Of a stretch of DNA of 64,000 nt, positions 50,997 to 61,057 are shown in pieces (position 1 is the first letter of the stretch; every line of letters starts with the position of its first letter). Position numbers and translations under genes: made by a program. This DNA is from Lachancea kluyveri NRRL Y-12651. Taxonomy: Eukaryota > Ascomycota > Saccharomycetes > Saccharomycetales > Saccharomycetaceae. The stretch is taken from NCBI GenBank assembly GCA_000149225.2, contig CM000694.1:1303623-1367622 (forward strand). Direction: 5' to 3'. The notes under the pieces were generated by a model. It ran no database searches and had not been told where the DNA came from. It saw only the letters and a list, made by a program, of their open reading frames with translations.

Positions 50997-51116
50997 AACT
51001 CACAGTGAAAACCGAAAGTGAAAAAGAAACGTCAATATCACGTCTGATGAAAGTGAGACTATACATTGATATATTTTTGAATGGTTGGATACACGAAAAC
51101 TACAAAGATGGAAGCA

Positions 51117-52002
51117 CTAGTCGTTAGATGACGGTACCGGTTGGGCTTTATTATCCGAAGATGACGATGGAGCAGCGGAGTTGTTTGCTGCAGCTGCGGC
51201 TGCTACTGCTGCGGTTTGTGCCGCGCTTGTCGTCTTAACAGCCTTAGCAGCGTTTATACCTTGCAATTTTTGAGTGTAGTTGGTAGTTGAATTCCATTTT
51301 CTGGTACTTCTAATCTCATCCGCAGAATATCCCGGAATCCTGATGTTCCAGTTCCTTTCAAGGTGTAGCTGGATGTCCCGGACGTCCAAGTTGTCTGATT
51401 TTCTATGCTTAGCCAATCTACAAGCGAATCCAGTCACGTTGGAGATGAAGTCATCTGCTAGATCCAATAAGAGTTCTTCGACATCCCCGTCGATTGTAGT
51501 CTCGCCATCGCCTTCGTCGACCCCTACTGATTTGACAAGTTCCCGCAACTTCCTCTTGGACATCACTCTTTCACTATCGACTTCGTAGGGAGGTAGCTTG
51601 GTCATCACTGGCGTATTCAAAGCGGCTGCATTCATGGCACTACCACCCGTAATAGTGGGCCTGTTTGACCTGTAAGCTACTGCTGTTGGGTTCTTTGGAG
51701 TGACATTCTCCGAAACCGGCAAAGAGGGATTTGGTTGTTTGAAAATTGCCTGCCTTGCTGCGGCAGTGTTGTTGTTAGCTAAAAGAGCAGCGGCATTCAC
51801 CGAAGTTACTTGTGTTGGTGATCTGCTAGTGCTTGTAGAGTTACCTTGAGTGGGTTTCTTCTGTTGCTGCTGCGATGGTGTTGATGCGCCGGGAGTTGTC
51901 GCCGCCATCGATGCAGAAGCGGCAGCAGCTGGTTGTGATGAGGTTTGTTGCACTACAGGAGACACTGAGATTTGCCCCTGGTTCGTGTTCACCTTCTGTT
52001 GC

Positions 52003-52034
<32 letters not shown>

Positions 52035-52727
52035 CTGCTGCTGGGTAGAAGCCTGCAGAAACCTTTTTAAGTTAGGGTTAGAGGCAGCACATTCTATATA
52101 GAATTTCTTCTTGGCTTCATGAAATTTTTGAGGTAGAGCTTGAAACGAAGCGTCTAGACCTCTCAACTTCGTAACCAGTTCTGCCTTTGTAGATTCCAGT
52201 CTTTCAACTGCAAGAGGCTCGGATTCTCTGTTTTTAATTTCAGTGTCTAGTACCTCGATATTCTTTCTCAAATATTCGGATTCGCCTCTTATATTCTTTG
52301 CACTATCTCCAAACGTCTTGGTAAGCTTGTTATAAGCTTCACTCTGTTCCGGGGTTAACAAAGTTCTTATGTTGCTTGACGGATTGTTTGCAGAATTGCT
52401 GTTCTGCCTCTGCTGGGTATTTTGTGCGACTTGAGGAGGATTGCCTGCAGCTGGGGCAGGGGGTCTATTGTTTGTCTGGCCAAACGCTTGAGCAGCCTGT
52501 TGCTTTTGTTTGTTGTAAGCGTCATATATGGCCTTGATCTTAGCTGCCTGCTTCAACAGCTCTTCACCCTCTGAAGTATTGACACCAATTCTCGTGGCTT
52601 CCTTGAACAAAGCTGTAAATCTAAGAGCTAGCTGCTGTATAGAAGCAGATGTCACCTGCTGGAGTGGCTGAGGGGTGTTGCCTTGAGAGTTTGGAGGGAT
52701 CGGTTGGTTGTTATTGTTTGCGGACAT
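51117..52727 (-). CDS. TAF12: Taf12, histone-fold subunit of TFIID and SAGA
   Basis: A 536-residue protein (539 in S. cerevisiae). The N-terminal three quarters is rich in Gln, Asn, Ser and Ala, with a 16-Gln run coded at 51996-52043. The H2B-like histone fold lies at about residues 380-470: RVMSKRKLRELVKSVG, EELLLDLADDFISNVTGFACRLAKHRKSDNLDVRDIQLHLERNWNIRIPGY. Taf12 pairs with Taf4 in TFIID and with Ada1 in SAGA. It represents YDR145W, here inserted between two YLR genes, DIP2 and DCN1. Confidence 0.95.
51996..52043. repeat. CTG/TTG (poly-Gln) triplet run in TAF12
   Basis: Sixteen consecutive CTG or TTG triplets on the plus strand, read as CAG and CAA glutamine codons in TAF12. The mix of codons should make it less prone to expansion than a pure run. 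Confidence 0.9.
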
Positions 52728-53028
52728 CGGTTAAATTAACTGTGAGCACCAAGTGAAAACCTTCGAATCAAATGACTTTTGTTTGTTTGGAGATTAAACT
52801 AAATTCGATAATTAATCTTTGAGCCCCCAAGTCAACGCGAACGGGTCAGTTTAGTGTCCCAATTTCTCACTCAGTTTAACGTGATATCGTCGGCCAAAGC
52901 CCAGCAAACAAACATGTCTTTCTTCAACTTTCCTCTCCTCTCCTGGCAAAAACGTCAATAGTGATATTATTTGACAGGGTAACTTTATGACGTTATATAT
53001 ATTCATATATGTTCTTAGAGTATACGGT
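52728..53028. other. TAF12 promoter and DCN1 3' end
   Basis: 301 bp between two minus-strand genes, with a TATATATATTCATATAT block near 52993-53010 close to the DCN1 stop. No other feature is recognised. Confidence 0.45.
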
Positions 53029-53877
53029 TTATAGGATTCCTAGTGCCTCATCCATGTATTCATAATATTCGTCAAATACTAGGGGCCATGCATCCATTTC
53101 ATCATACCCTCTTATCAAAGATTCATCGTCGGGGAATTTAATGATGAACTTTAGAAACATCGTCCAGGTATCCTTGGTTACTGTCGATCTGCCCGATTTT
53201 TTAGTGTAAAACTCGATCCATGTTTTCAATCTTGAGTCTGAAATAGTGACAGCGTAGTGTGAATTATGGAAAAATAGCTCCCAGTACTCGGCAGCAGTAT
53301 CTATATTCAGGTGCCGTTCGGACTCCTCCACGATTAAATCATATGTGTAGTTGTAGATATGGGAAAAGTAATCCTGGTCTTGGTGTAACTGCTCTTCTAG
53401 ATCCTGCAGTTCGTGTTTCATGTGGATCATGTTTTTGCATCCGTGCTCTGTCCAGCTTGATAGAAATTGTTGCTCGGTGATGTCTTTATCAATCTTTTCA
53501 CATTTCAATAGCTCTGCCAGGCATATAGTTGCTAAGTCTTCTAGACAGTACCCTAAATCCTCGATGTATTTCATCAAGTTTTCCACTGTAATACACCTTT
53601 TACTATCTGCGTACTTGTCGAACGTTTCGACTAGTTCATGCGAGTACTTGACCGGTTTTTTGTTGACAAACCCGCCTTGTTTTTTGTCATAATATTCATT
53701 TAAAGCATAGGATAGAGCCCAACTATTACGTGATAGATATTTCGTAGCTGTGTCCTTGGTGCAGTTCGTTAGCGACATGAACTCATTGATAGTTTCTTTC
53801 GGCTGTGCCATAGAAAGGTTGTTAGTATACGATAGTTCCGCTGTTGTATCGAGTAACCAGATCCTCTGACATACCAT
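53029..53877 (-). CDS. DCN1: Dcn1, cullin neddylation (E3-like) factor, two exons
   Basis: Exon 1 is only the ATG (53877-53875) and exon 2 is 53802-53029, beginning CCG AAA GAA. Joined they give about 258 residues (269 in S. cerevisiae). A UBA-like N-terminal domain (about 5-55: EFMSLTNCTKDTATKYLSRNSWALSYALNEYYDKK) precedes the PONY/DUF298 domain, with YIEDLGYCLEDLATICLAELL, FLSSWTEHGC, IYNYTYDLI, AAEYWELFF and the ending DTWTMFLKFI...AWPLVFDEYYEYM that forms the cullin-binding pocket. Dcn1 moves Rub1/Nedd8 from Ubc12 to Cdc53. It is divergent from APC2, itself a cullin-like protein, with 156 bp between starts. Confidence 0.88.
   Translation of the reverse strand: MVCQRIWLLDTTAELSYTNNLSMAQPKETINEFMSLTNCTKDTATKYLSRNSWALSYALNEYYDKKQGGFVNKKPVKYSHELVETFDKYADSKRCITVENLMKYIEDLGYCLEDLATICLAELLKCEKIDKDITEQQFLSSWTEHGCKNMIHMKHELQDLEEQLHQDQDYFSHIYNYTYDLIVEESERHLNIDTAAEYWELFFHNSHYAVTISDSRLKTWIEFYTKKSGRSTVTKDTWTMFLKFIIKFPDDESLIRGYDEMDAWPLVFDEYYEYMDEALGIL
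53803..53874 (-). other. Intron of DCN1 (72 bp, stop-free and in frame)
   Basis: On the minus strand the intron starts GTATGT at 53874 directly after the ATG, has a perfect TACTAAC branch site at 53827-53821 and ends CAG at 53803. From memory, S. cerevisiae DCN1 also has an intron at its 5' end. The intron is a multiple of three with no stop, so unspliced mRNA would also be translated, adding 24 residues. An ATG (53811-53809) lies inside its last bases, also in frame. Confidence 0.85.
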
Positions 53878-54033
53878 CTTGGTTCTATTTTCACGTGTTT
53901 GTGCCTGTGCGCTTGGCCTATCTGTCTGTTTATACCAAGGTTTTGATATTTTTGTGGAAGCGACTTTCACATCTCTTCTGATATCTGGCTGGGTAAGAAG
54001 CGCTGAGAAATAATCAACAAACAAGCAAGCCCA

Positions 54034-56397
54034 ATGGGTTCTAACGCGGAGATCCAAGAATTGAACGCTCAGTTACGTGAGTTTGTCACTACCTATAATC
54101 CAAACTTAGAAGACGAACTAGACGGAGTCTTGACATGGCTGAACCCCAACGAACCCAATAGTAATCATCAGTTAAGGCCGCCAAGCTTGAGGTTGAAAAA
54201 TGGAATAAAGTTAGTGGTTAACAACGAAGATGTACCTCCGGGATTTGTTCACTTGCTTCGACAATTTGTGTTGCTACAAACAAGGATCCACTTTTTCAGC
54301 AATTTTAATAGCATTACCTCATTTAAAGATATACAGCGGTTAGAAAAATACTACGAATTCCCCTTGAAGTATATCAACATCTTTACTCCAGATGAGTGGT
54401 TTATAGAAATGAATGGTTTCCGGCATTATCTTATGAGTAAGAACCGTATTTTTGGTGATAACATCAAGCATCGGGTAAGGCAGCTAATAATGGAAGATGA
54501 TTTTGACATGGCTTGGAAGATTTACACGTGGCTAACTGAAACGATGGGGCATCAGTTGGTTTCCCTTTTGCTTGAAATTCTCATGGACAAGATTGCCGAT
54601 TTTTCTAAACAGAACATGATGGGGAAATGGACCCAGAGGTTCCTCGTTATGGAAACATTCAACACATTCATTACCAAGTATTGGTCCACATTTGCTCAGG
54701 CTTTACGATGCCCTGAAGATGATCATGAAATTACAACAGAGATATTTCACTGCTTTGAAAAGGAGTTTGTTAAAATCCGCACAAGTGAAATATATGAGAT
54801 TTGCGTATTAGAATATCCTCATTCCAAACCAGCCCTATTGGAGCTACGAAATGTTATGAAAACTTCAGCAGACTATAGTAAACTAATGATAGAGTTTTTG
54901 TCAAAGTTTGAATCAAAGCTAATGAATCCGAGCGTTACTACAACTGAGATTTTGTTATCCTATATTCGTACTATCAAAAGTTTCCTAACAGTGGACCCTG
55001 CCGGCAGATACTTGCAGTCAGTGACAGCATATATCAAACCTTACTTAAGGGAAAGACGAGACACTGTAGTTCATCTTTTGTATGCCATGCTGGAACTGGA
55101 TGAATCAGAAATCGATGATGCAAACGTTTCCCTTAATATGCCTATCTTGACTGAACTTTCAAAAGAGTTGAAAGACCCGGACTTTGGAATTGAAGACGCT
55201 GATAGTAAAAGTAGGAAGAACAAATTGATGGTTACTGATTCTTCCCCTGTATTCAAAGTGGAAAAACCATTATGTGAACAAGTATTAAACTATTTTCTAC
55301 AATGGACACCCGAACCCTCTGATGTGGCTCATAGAAAACCTAATAACACTTTTGTAAATAAAAGTTTATTGGACATATTATTGGACATTTTCGACTCTAA
55401 AGACGTGTTTATTAGTGAGTTCTTATCGCTTTTTACAAAAAAATTGCTAGGATTAAAGTACTACAAATTAGAAACTAAATGGATAAAAATCTTAAGGTTA
55501 CTAAAGAAAAAGTTTGGGCACACAAGTTTTCCTCAACATCAGTTCCAAGATACCTCCAATATTAACAACATCGATATAATGTTACGTGACGTTAAAACCA
55601 GCTATGAATTAATTTCTAAAATGCATGAAGTTGCTGGATTGGATGATAGGGTGTTCCCCAAATTCATTTCATATCTATTTTGGAACTCTGCTCTAGAAGC
55701 CGAGACATCTGATTTCCAGTTACCGGGGTGGCTAGAGACCGAAATAGAGAAATATTCAGAAGTTTATTCCCAATTGAAACCTGGTCGTAGACTACACTTG
55801 TACAAAGACCAAGGTACAGTGGAACTAGATTTAGAATTCAAGGATGGCAGAAAAATTTCCTGCGAAGTACCTTTGAATAAGGCTGCTGTGATTTCTTGTT
55901 TTGACCAGGATACAGCACTAAAGGGTTTAGCCGTTGAACAAATTGTAGATAATGTGAAAATGGAAAAAGCATTAGTGACTAGCATATTACAGTTTTGGTG
56001 TAAGAAAAATGCAATTTATTACGATGACAGATATAACACCTACAGAGTTTTGGAATACTATGAGCCGAACAGTGCCTTGAGTGCTTCTACGGTAATTAGT
56101 AGTAAGGGTAACACAAATGGTGGCATAAATCCTATGGATGACCAAGATAATGCTGGTGATAAACAGCAACAGGAATTTATTCAATCAATGTCTAAGATCT
56201 GGCCTTTCATCCAAGGTATGCTAACAAACTTAGGTAGCATGAAGCCCGAGAAAATCCATTCCTTTCTCAAAATGGCTGTACCAAAAGATATAGGGTACAC
56301 AGCTACGGTTAATCAGTTAGAGAGCTATTTGAACGTATTAGTTGACGAGGACAAACTTGCTGCCGTGCCCAACGGATCTTATAAACTGGTCAAATAA
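54034..56397 (+). CDS. APC2: Apc2, cullin subunit of the anaphase-promoting complex
   Basis: A 787-residue protein (853 in S. cerevisiae). The first half is the helical cullin-repeat region. The cullin homology region starts at about residue 490 with DIMLRDVKTSYELISKM and contains FISYLFWNSALEAETSDFQLPGWLETEIEKYSEVYSQLKPGRRLHLYKDQGTVELDLEF. The C-terminal winged-helix domain (about 715-787) ends with YTATVNQLESYLNVLVDEDKLAAVPNGSYKLV. Apc2 binds the RING protein Apc11 and forms the catalytic core of the ubiquitin ligase that starts anaphase. Start at the ATG at 54034; S. cerevisiae YLR127C has the same neighbours. Confidence 0.93.
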   Translation: MGSNAEIQELNAQLREFVTTYNPNLEDELDGVLTWLNPNEPNSNHQLRPPSLRLKNGIKLVVNNEDVPPGFVHLLRQFVLLQTRIHFFSNFNSITSFKDIQRLEKYYEFPLKYINIFTPDEWFIEMNGFRHYLMSKNRIFGDNIKHRVRQLIMEDDFDMAWKIYTWLTETMGHQLVSLLLEILMDKIADFSKQNMMGKWTQRFLVMETFNTFITKYWSTFAQALRCPEDDHEITTEIFHCFEKEFVKIRTSEIYEICVLEYPHSKPALLELRNVMKTSADYSKLMIEFLSKFESKLMNPSVTTTEILLSYIRTIKSFLTVDPAGRYLQSVTAYIKPYLRERRDTVVHLLYAMLELDESEIDDANVSLNMPILTELSKELKDPDFGIEDADSKSRKNKLMVTDSSPVFKVEKPLCEQVLNYFLQWTPEPSDVAHRKPNNTFVNKSLLDILLDIFDSKDVFISEFLSLFTKKLLGLKYYKLETKWIKILRLLKKKFGHTSFPQHQFQDTSNINNIDIMLRDVKTSYELISKMHEVAGLDDRVFPKFISYLFWNSALEAETSDFQLPGWLETEIEKYSEVYSQLKPGRRLHLYKDQGTVELDLEFKDGRKISCEVPLNKAAVISCFDQDTALKGLAVEQIVDNVKMEKALVTSILQFWCKKNAIYYDDRYNTYRVLEYYEPNSALSASTVISSKGNTNGGINPMDDQDNAGDKQQQEFIQSMSKIWPFIQGMLTNLGSMKPEKIHSFLKMAVPKDIGYTATVNQLESYLNVLVDEDKLAAVPNGSYKLVK

Positions 56398-57369
56398 TCA
56401 GTAGATTAAATATTTACTTAAAAAGGTAGTTTTAGTGTTTATTTCTATCGTTATCGTAATGGTGAGATAACCCATACGAACAGTTTAGGAAAGCATTAGA
56501 AAACCTTCCTTGAAAAGTCAATCCCATTAGGAATACAAAGTTTAACAAGAGGTTTCCAGGGTTGAGCAGTCGTTAGTAAAATAGGACTATAATCTCTACG
56601 AAGTAATTAGTTCTGGTTAAAAAAAAAAGGACAAAAGAAAAAAACAAAAAAAAAAAACAGAATATATGTTCTCAAAAGCCTATCTTCGTGCAAGCTGCAA
56701 TCCAAAGATTGAAAGCGTAGGAAAATATTTTAGGGATAGACGGATAGTTTTTGATGTGCTTTATCGTGTAATTATTTACAGGAATTACTTATCTTCTGGT
56801 CCGTATTACTGTCTGTTTGAAGGTATCCACATCCATCACTTTGGCTTACATAAGCAACACACCTTATGGAAATCTGAACATCTATTAATGAGTCCAACAG
56901 CCAAACTTTTGGCAATAAGAAAAAAGGGGTTAGAGGTGCCCATTCATTTAGGTTAGTGAATTACGTGGGCTTCAAGAAGTTTCGATCTAGAATTTTGTTT
57001 CTGTTGTTAATCATTGGATCTCCGGGCTCTCTTCTACAATAAGTTGAGCTGGGTTTCTCAAGAACACAAAAATTCTCATTGATACGCTAGGACATGGGTA
57101 CTGGCTACATACATAGTCTAACGAAACCGAAATACTTCTATAACAAACATCGATGGTTTCGAAAAGCGATCGACGTTGTTATCTTTAAGGCGTGTGGTGG
57201 TGCGGAAAATTTTGGCAAGAACATCATCCAAAACATCGCAGCAATTCCATTTTACAGCCGGATTTTACAGCCATAGACTTGAACTGGAAAAACAAAAGCT
57301 CGGTTTGGATGGCGATCCGCATGAGATCTTATACAGTGTGATAGAGTTAATATAATAAGATCCGAACCA
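56398..57369. other. APC2 to amidotransferase intergenic region
   Basis: About 970 bp. Two open frames (56666-56956, 96 codons, and 57094-57276, 60 codons) start with ATG but I recognise neither, and their composition (Tyr, His and Cys scattered, no family motif) does not make a good case. A run of mixed A-rich sequence lies at 56615-56660. No tRNA or LTR was seen. Most likely non-coding. Confidence 0.4.
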
Positions 57370-58140
57370 ATGCTAAAGATTGCTATCCTCAACGCTGACA
57401 AGCCAAAAGATCACCTCAAACAATGGGGCGATTTTGCTGATATGGCTATTAAACTGTTAGAAGAAACACGTCAACCGCGGGACCAAGTTGAATATGTGAC
57501 TTTCCAAGTATACAAAGATGATTTTCCGGATTTAGAAGACCTGAAGTCAAGTGGCTATGCTGGTATCTATATCACAGGCTCTGTTTTTGATTCATTTGCC
57601 AATGATATCAGTTGGATTGTGAAAATGAGACAATTACTGAACACGATTCTCACTGAATCAGGCTATCCTCCTGTGGCTGGTATATGCTTTGGGCATCAAA
57701 TCATTGCTGCTTCATTGGGGTGTAAAGTCGATAGGAACCCTGCCGGTTTTGAAGGTGGTGTCGTCTCGATTCAACTGTCTCCAGAGGCAATTGAAATGGG
57801 CCTGTTTCAAAAGGCGGATTGTTCAGGATCCGAGGTGTTACGTCTGTCGGAAGTGCACAACGATATTGTGTTTGAAGTTCCAGAGGGCTTCATCAACCTC
57901 GGCAGTAGTGAAAAGTGTCAAGTTCAAGGTTTCTACAAGAAGGGCAAAGTGCTTAGCTTCCAAGGCCACCCAGAATTTGTAACCGAAGTTGCCTTAATCC
58001 TTGCAGAACTCTCATTTAAAGTCAACGGGGCAATCAGCAAGGCAGAACTGGAAAGGATTAAAGACCAGACTTCGAGGCAACAGAATGACGGTGTATTTGC
58101 CTCTCAGTACATCTGGAAGTTATTTAGAGGCGAACTGTAA
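57370..58140 (+). CDS. Class I glutamine amidotransferase-like protein (YLR126C type)
   Basis: A 256-residue protein (YLR126C has 251). It has the GATase1 fold with the nucleophile C106 in GICFGHQII and the catalytic histidine H200 in FQGHPEF, and an ITGS oxyanion-type loop (about residues 71-74). The family resembles the amidotransferase domain of GMP synthase and is linked in S. cerevisiae to copper and iron homeostasis; its substrate is not known. The substrate is therefore left open. Start at the ATG at 57370, right after a purine-rich stretch. It is next to APC2 as in S. cerevisiae. Confidence 0.88.
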   Translation: MLKIAILNADKPKDHLKQWGDFADMAIKLLEETRQPRDQVEYVTFQVYKDDFPDLEDLKSSGYAGIYITGSVFDSFANDISWIVKMRQLLNTILTESGYPPVAGICFGHQIIAASLGCKVDRNPAGFEGGVVSIQLSPEAIEMGLFQKADCSGSEVLRLSEVHNDIVFEVPEGFINLGSSEKCQVQGFYKKGKVLSFQGHPEFVTEVALILAELSFKVNGAISKAELERIKDQTSRQQNDGVFASQYIWKLFRGEL

Positions 58141-58563
58141 ACAGTATTTTAACAAATTTCTCTCCAAACTATGCCGTTTCGTTGTACCTCACTTTCTCGT
58201 GGAGCTGGTAATCTTCTGTGGTTTTATGACGCTTTCAAATTTTTCATTGTAAAGACTGTTATCCAATGGTTTCCTGCGATTTCGGAGCATACATCAAGTC
58301 CAGAATATTGTTAAAGTAGACTAAGTATCAATGGTTCGATCAAAGTAACGACAGGGCTCTCCCCAAGTGACGCCTCTCCTCGAATTGCAAACTCTTGGGT
58401 GGTGACCCGAGACCTGCTCCACTAGGACAAAGTGAAAGATGGGTGAATCTTGAACGCCGTTTTTTTTTTGTTTTTTTTTTAAACAAGTATTGTTAGTTTT
58501 ATTAAAGTGTGAGTTACATATATAACAGTGATAGGCACACCTACACAGAAGGAAGCCACCCGT
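58141..58563. other. Convergent intergenic region with a hairpin and T runs
   Basis: About 420 bp between two convergent genes. It holds an 8-bp hairpin (TCTTGGGT 58393-58400, loop GGTG, ACCCGAGA 58405-58412, with one G-T pair) followed by two T runs at about 58460-58480. It may only be terminator sequence. A partial Pol III B-box-like GGTTCGATC lies at 58333-58341. Confidence 0.4.
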
Positions 58564-59280
58564 TTAAATTAATGCAATTATAGCGTTAGAGATAGTCGTA
58601 GAAAGCAAGAGTGCTGGGATATAGTTTGCATGACCGGCATTGGAGGTTCTCATACTACTGGTGGTAGTACTGGATGAGTATATTTCAGATGTGGACATCG
58701 TAGAGGAGGAGTAAGTAGATTCCGTAGAGGAGGAGAAATCAGGCATCGTAGAAGAGAAAAGAGTAGAATTTTGATAGCGGCTTGAAGTATGGTGGCCTCT
58801 GCGTGCGCCTGCTCCAACACCCGCGCCCGCGCCTGCACCTACTGCGTACGGCAGAATGCCTGAGCCTGAGCCTGAGCCTGAATTGGAGCCTGAATTGGAG
58901 CCTGAACCCGATCTAGTCCCTGAACTTGAACCAGAGCTTGATCCAGAGCTTGATCCAGAGCTTGATCCAGAGCTTGAGTCAGATCCTGGTTTGCTAGCTA
59001 AAGATGATCCGCTAGACGATCCACCGGATGACCCGGCAGATGATCCACTAGATGATCCGCCAGATGATCCACTAGACGATCCACTAGATGATCCGCCAGA
59101 TGATCCACTAGACGATCCACTAGATGATCCACTGGATGATCCACCAGACGAACCGTGTGAGCCAGACGAACCGTGTGAGCCAGACGAACCGTGTGAGCCA
59201 GAAGAACCGTGTGAGCCTCTTGCAGCAGTCAATTGTAAGACTATCAGCAAGGAAATAAGGTGATTTATATTGAGTTTCAT
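58564..59280 (-). CDS. Ser/Gly-repeat GPI-anchored cell-wall protein, putative
   Basis: A 238-residue protein starting MKLNINHLISLLIVLQLTAARG, which is a signal peptide of about 20 residues. Four GSHGSS units follow, then a long run of GSSSGSS-type repeats (about residues 40-140), a Gly/Ala-rich turn (YAVGAGAGAGVGAGARRG), a Ser/Thr-rich stretch, and a hydrophobic C-terminus (IPALLLSTTISNAIIALI) preceded by a small-residue segment, which fits a GPI signal. It is probably a heavily O-mannosylated wall or membrane protein. I know no S. cerevisiae orthologue at the APC2-YPS1 locus. The repeats are coded by 18-bp and 12-bp tandem DNA repeats and may vary in number. Confidence 0.75.
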   Translation of the reverse strand: MKLNINHLISLLIVLQLTAARGSHGSSGSHGSSGSHGSSGSHGSSGGSSSGSSSGSSSGSSGGSSSGSSSGSSGGSSSGSSAGSSGGSSSGSSLASKPGSDSSSGSSSGSSSGSSSGSSSGTRSGSGSNSGSNSGSGSGSGILPYAVGAGAGAGVGAGARRGHHTSSRYQNSTLFSSTMPDFSSSTESTYSSSTMSTSEIYSSSTTTSSMRTSNAGHANYIPALLLSTTISNAIIALI

Positions 59281-60739
59281 TATTAAAATGTGTAATATGT
59301 TTGGATGGTGAAAAAAAAAACAAGTTTCTATCCAATCGGTAAGCGCTTTGAATGGATCGGTTGTGCCACAGTCCTTTTATATTCTTATTGATTCGGTAAA
59401 CTCCAAAAGCGTATCGATGTTGATCGTGCAGGCTATATTTGCTAAGCCCTTCCATTTTGATGGAGTGCAGATCCATTGCTTTCTTGGCAACGGAAAAATT
59501 CTTTTCGGCCATACCAGCGCCGAGTTGACAGATTTGCAGCTTGCAATAAGCCAATACCAAAGGGCTTAGCGAAATAGGAAATACAAAAGCCACCTCGTAT
59601 TCGGCTGTTCAAGTCCATGACTCTTCACAGGATACTACATGGCGCACAGAAGTAGAATGCGATTCAGGGTAATCGAGTAAAATTTCTGAACTCGTACGCC
59701 CATTGTGGTCGTCCAGGTTCAGCACTCATATATCATCGTTTGTTATAAAGAGGCACGTAGGTTGTGATTCTTCTACTAAACCTAGCAATCCCTAGAGAGA
59801 AGTTGAAGTCATTAGAATCCAACGTCACTTGTGTAGTTGGACTCTGTAGTATCTTGGCGTAAGACGTTGCAACCTCGGTTTCAATAGGCCTGCATGTTTT
59901 TCTGCAGGATGAAGGGGTGGGAGGCTGAATTATCTGCGTCAAAGCAGCAGCAACATATGCAAGCAAAACAGGGGCGTCACATTATGCAACCGAAAGAGGG
60001 AGGGAACAAAAAAAACAAACTTTGATCATCAAGGCTCAGCTCAGACCAAGCAATACGCTGCGTACTGGCCTGCATAAAAAGGAAAGGTAGGCGGCGTAGC
60101 GTTCGGTAAATGCGTAAACACGCGGAAGACGGACTGGAGAAAATATGGTGGAACGGAAAGTTAGCCATCCGTGTGTTATAGCTACCGGATTGAAGAGACA
60201 AGGTTCTCTCAAGTGGCAGTTTGGTAAAGAGGTTGTTACATAAAAGCTGTTGGATATTTATTATTTTAAACCAAAATGCGTTATGCTAGATTAAGAAGTA
60301 GCCGTCTCCAAGAAAAAGCTTTCAAACCACAGGTGGTAAAGTACACTGTCGGTTGTCTTCGTTACCAGCTGCCTTTTTCTTCCGTTTTCGAAGGTGTTTC
60401 AAGTCTACGCCTACGATGTTCAATCCTCATAGTGGTTCTCCCTCATGCAGTTGTTTTCATCGCTTTCCTGAAAGAAGGTTTAAGGTACAGTAGCGTGCTT
60501 CTGCCCCCGGCACCATTGATTACAGGACCGAGTATCTGTCCTTCCGGTGTATAGGATCCAAGGTACTTCAAAAATTGAAAGTGGAAACGTCGTTTCCAAC
60601 ACAGAAGAGATTACACAACGCGAGACGTTCTTAAATCGGCACTACGGTACATTGTCGTTTGGGTGATTACAAAGACGATACGTTTGACGTGTTAAAGCTC
60701 ATGCGCCATGGGCGCTCTACGCGAACCAAAGCTGATTTA
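59281..60739. other. Gene-poor region left of the second LTR
   Basis: About 1.46 kb. The first 300 bp hold the promoter of the Ser/Gly protein. Short frames (59733-59966 minus, 59977-60201 minus, 60276-60554 plus) begin with ATG or a near-cognate codon but look like chance: none has a recognisable motif. The 92-codon frame at 60276 has a reasonable AAA start context and could be a small orphan gene at low probability. Confidence 0.4.
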
Positions 60740-61057
60740 TGTTGGAATATTAATCGACTATCACCTATCGACTAGTACTTGTATTACTAGTATATTATCA
60801 TATACGGTGTCAGAAGACGACACAGATGATGAGAAACAGTCACCGAAGTTAGGGGGAGCTGAAACGCAGGGATAGTGGACGAAAATATATAAAAAGGAAA
60901 GAGGAAGCAACAATACATGTACGTAGAGTTATCGACTCTGCTTTTAGAGATTCCTAGAACGGACAGGAGAACTTCTGGTATACCCTGTACACTAAATATT
61001 ACAGCCTTGACCGAAAATGGAATCCCAACGATTATCCCAATATTCATCTATTTTTCG
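60740..61057 (+). mobile_element. Solo delta-like LTR (Ty1/Ty2 family) with 5-bp target duplication
   Basis: A 318-bp LTR related over its whole length to the one at 16333 and to S. cerevisiae Ty1/Ty2 delta (TGTTGGAATA start, ACTAGTATATTATCATATACGG, GCTGAAACGCA, GGAGAACTTCTGGTATA). It is flanked by ATTTA on both sides (60735-60739 and 61058-61062), the 5-bp target duplication made by Ty integrase. No internal region remains, so it is a fossil left by LTR-LTR recombination. It appears at least as old as the first copy. No tRNA gene lies nearby in the window. Confidence 0.9.

Noticed and set aside
53878-54057. N-terminal extension of DCN1 upstream of the ATG at 53877
   Set aside because: The frame is open but would need a non-ATG start and would overlap APC2; no homology in the extension.
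58856-59263. Plus-strand frame rich in PEPEPELEP and DDPLDDP repeats
   Set aside because: It lacks a signal peptide or known motif and is the mirror of the Ser/Gly repeats; the minus strand has a signal peptide and a GPI tail.
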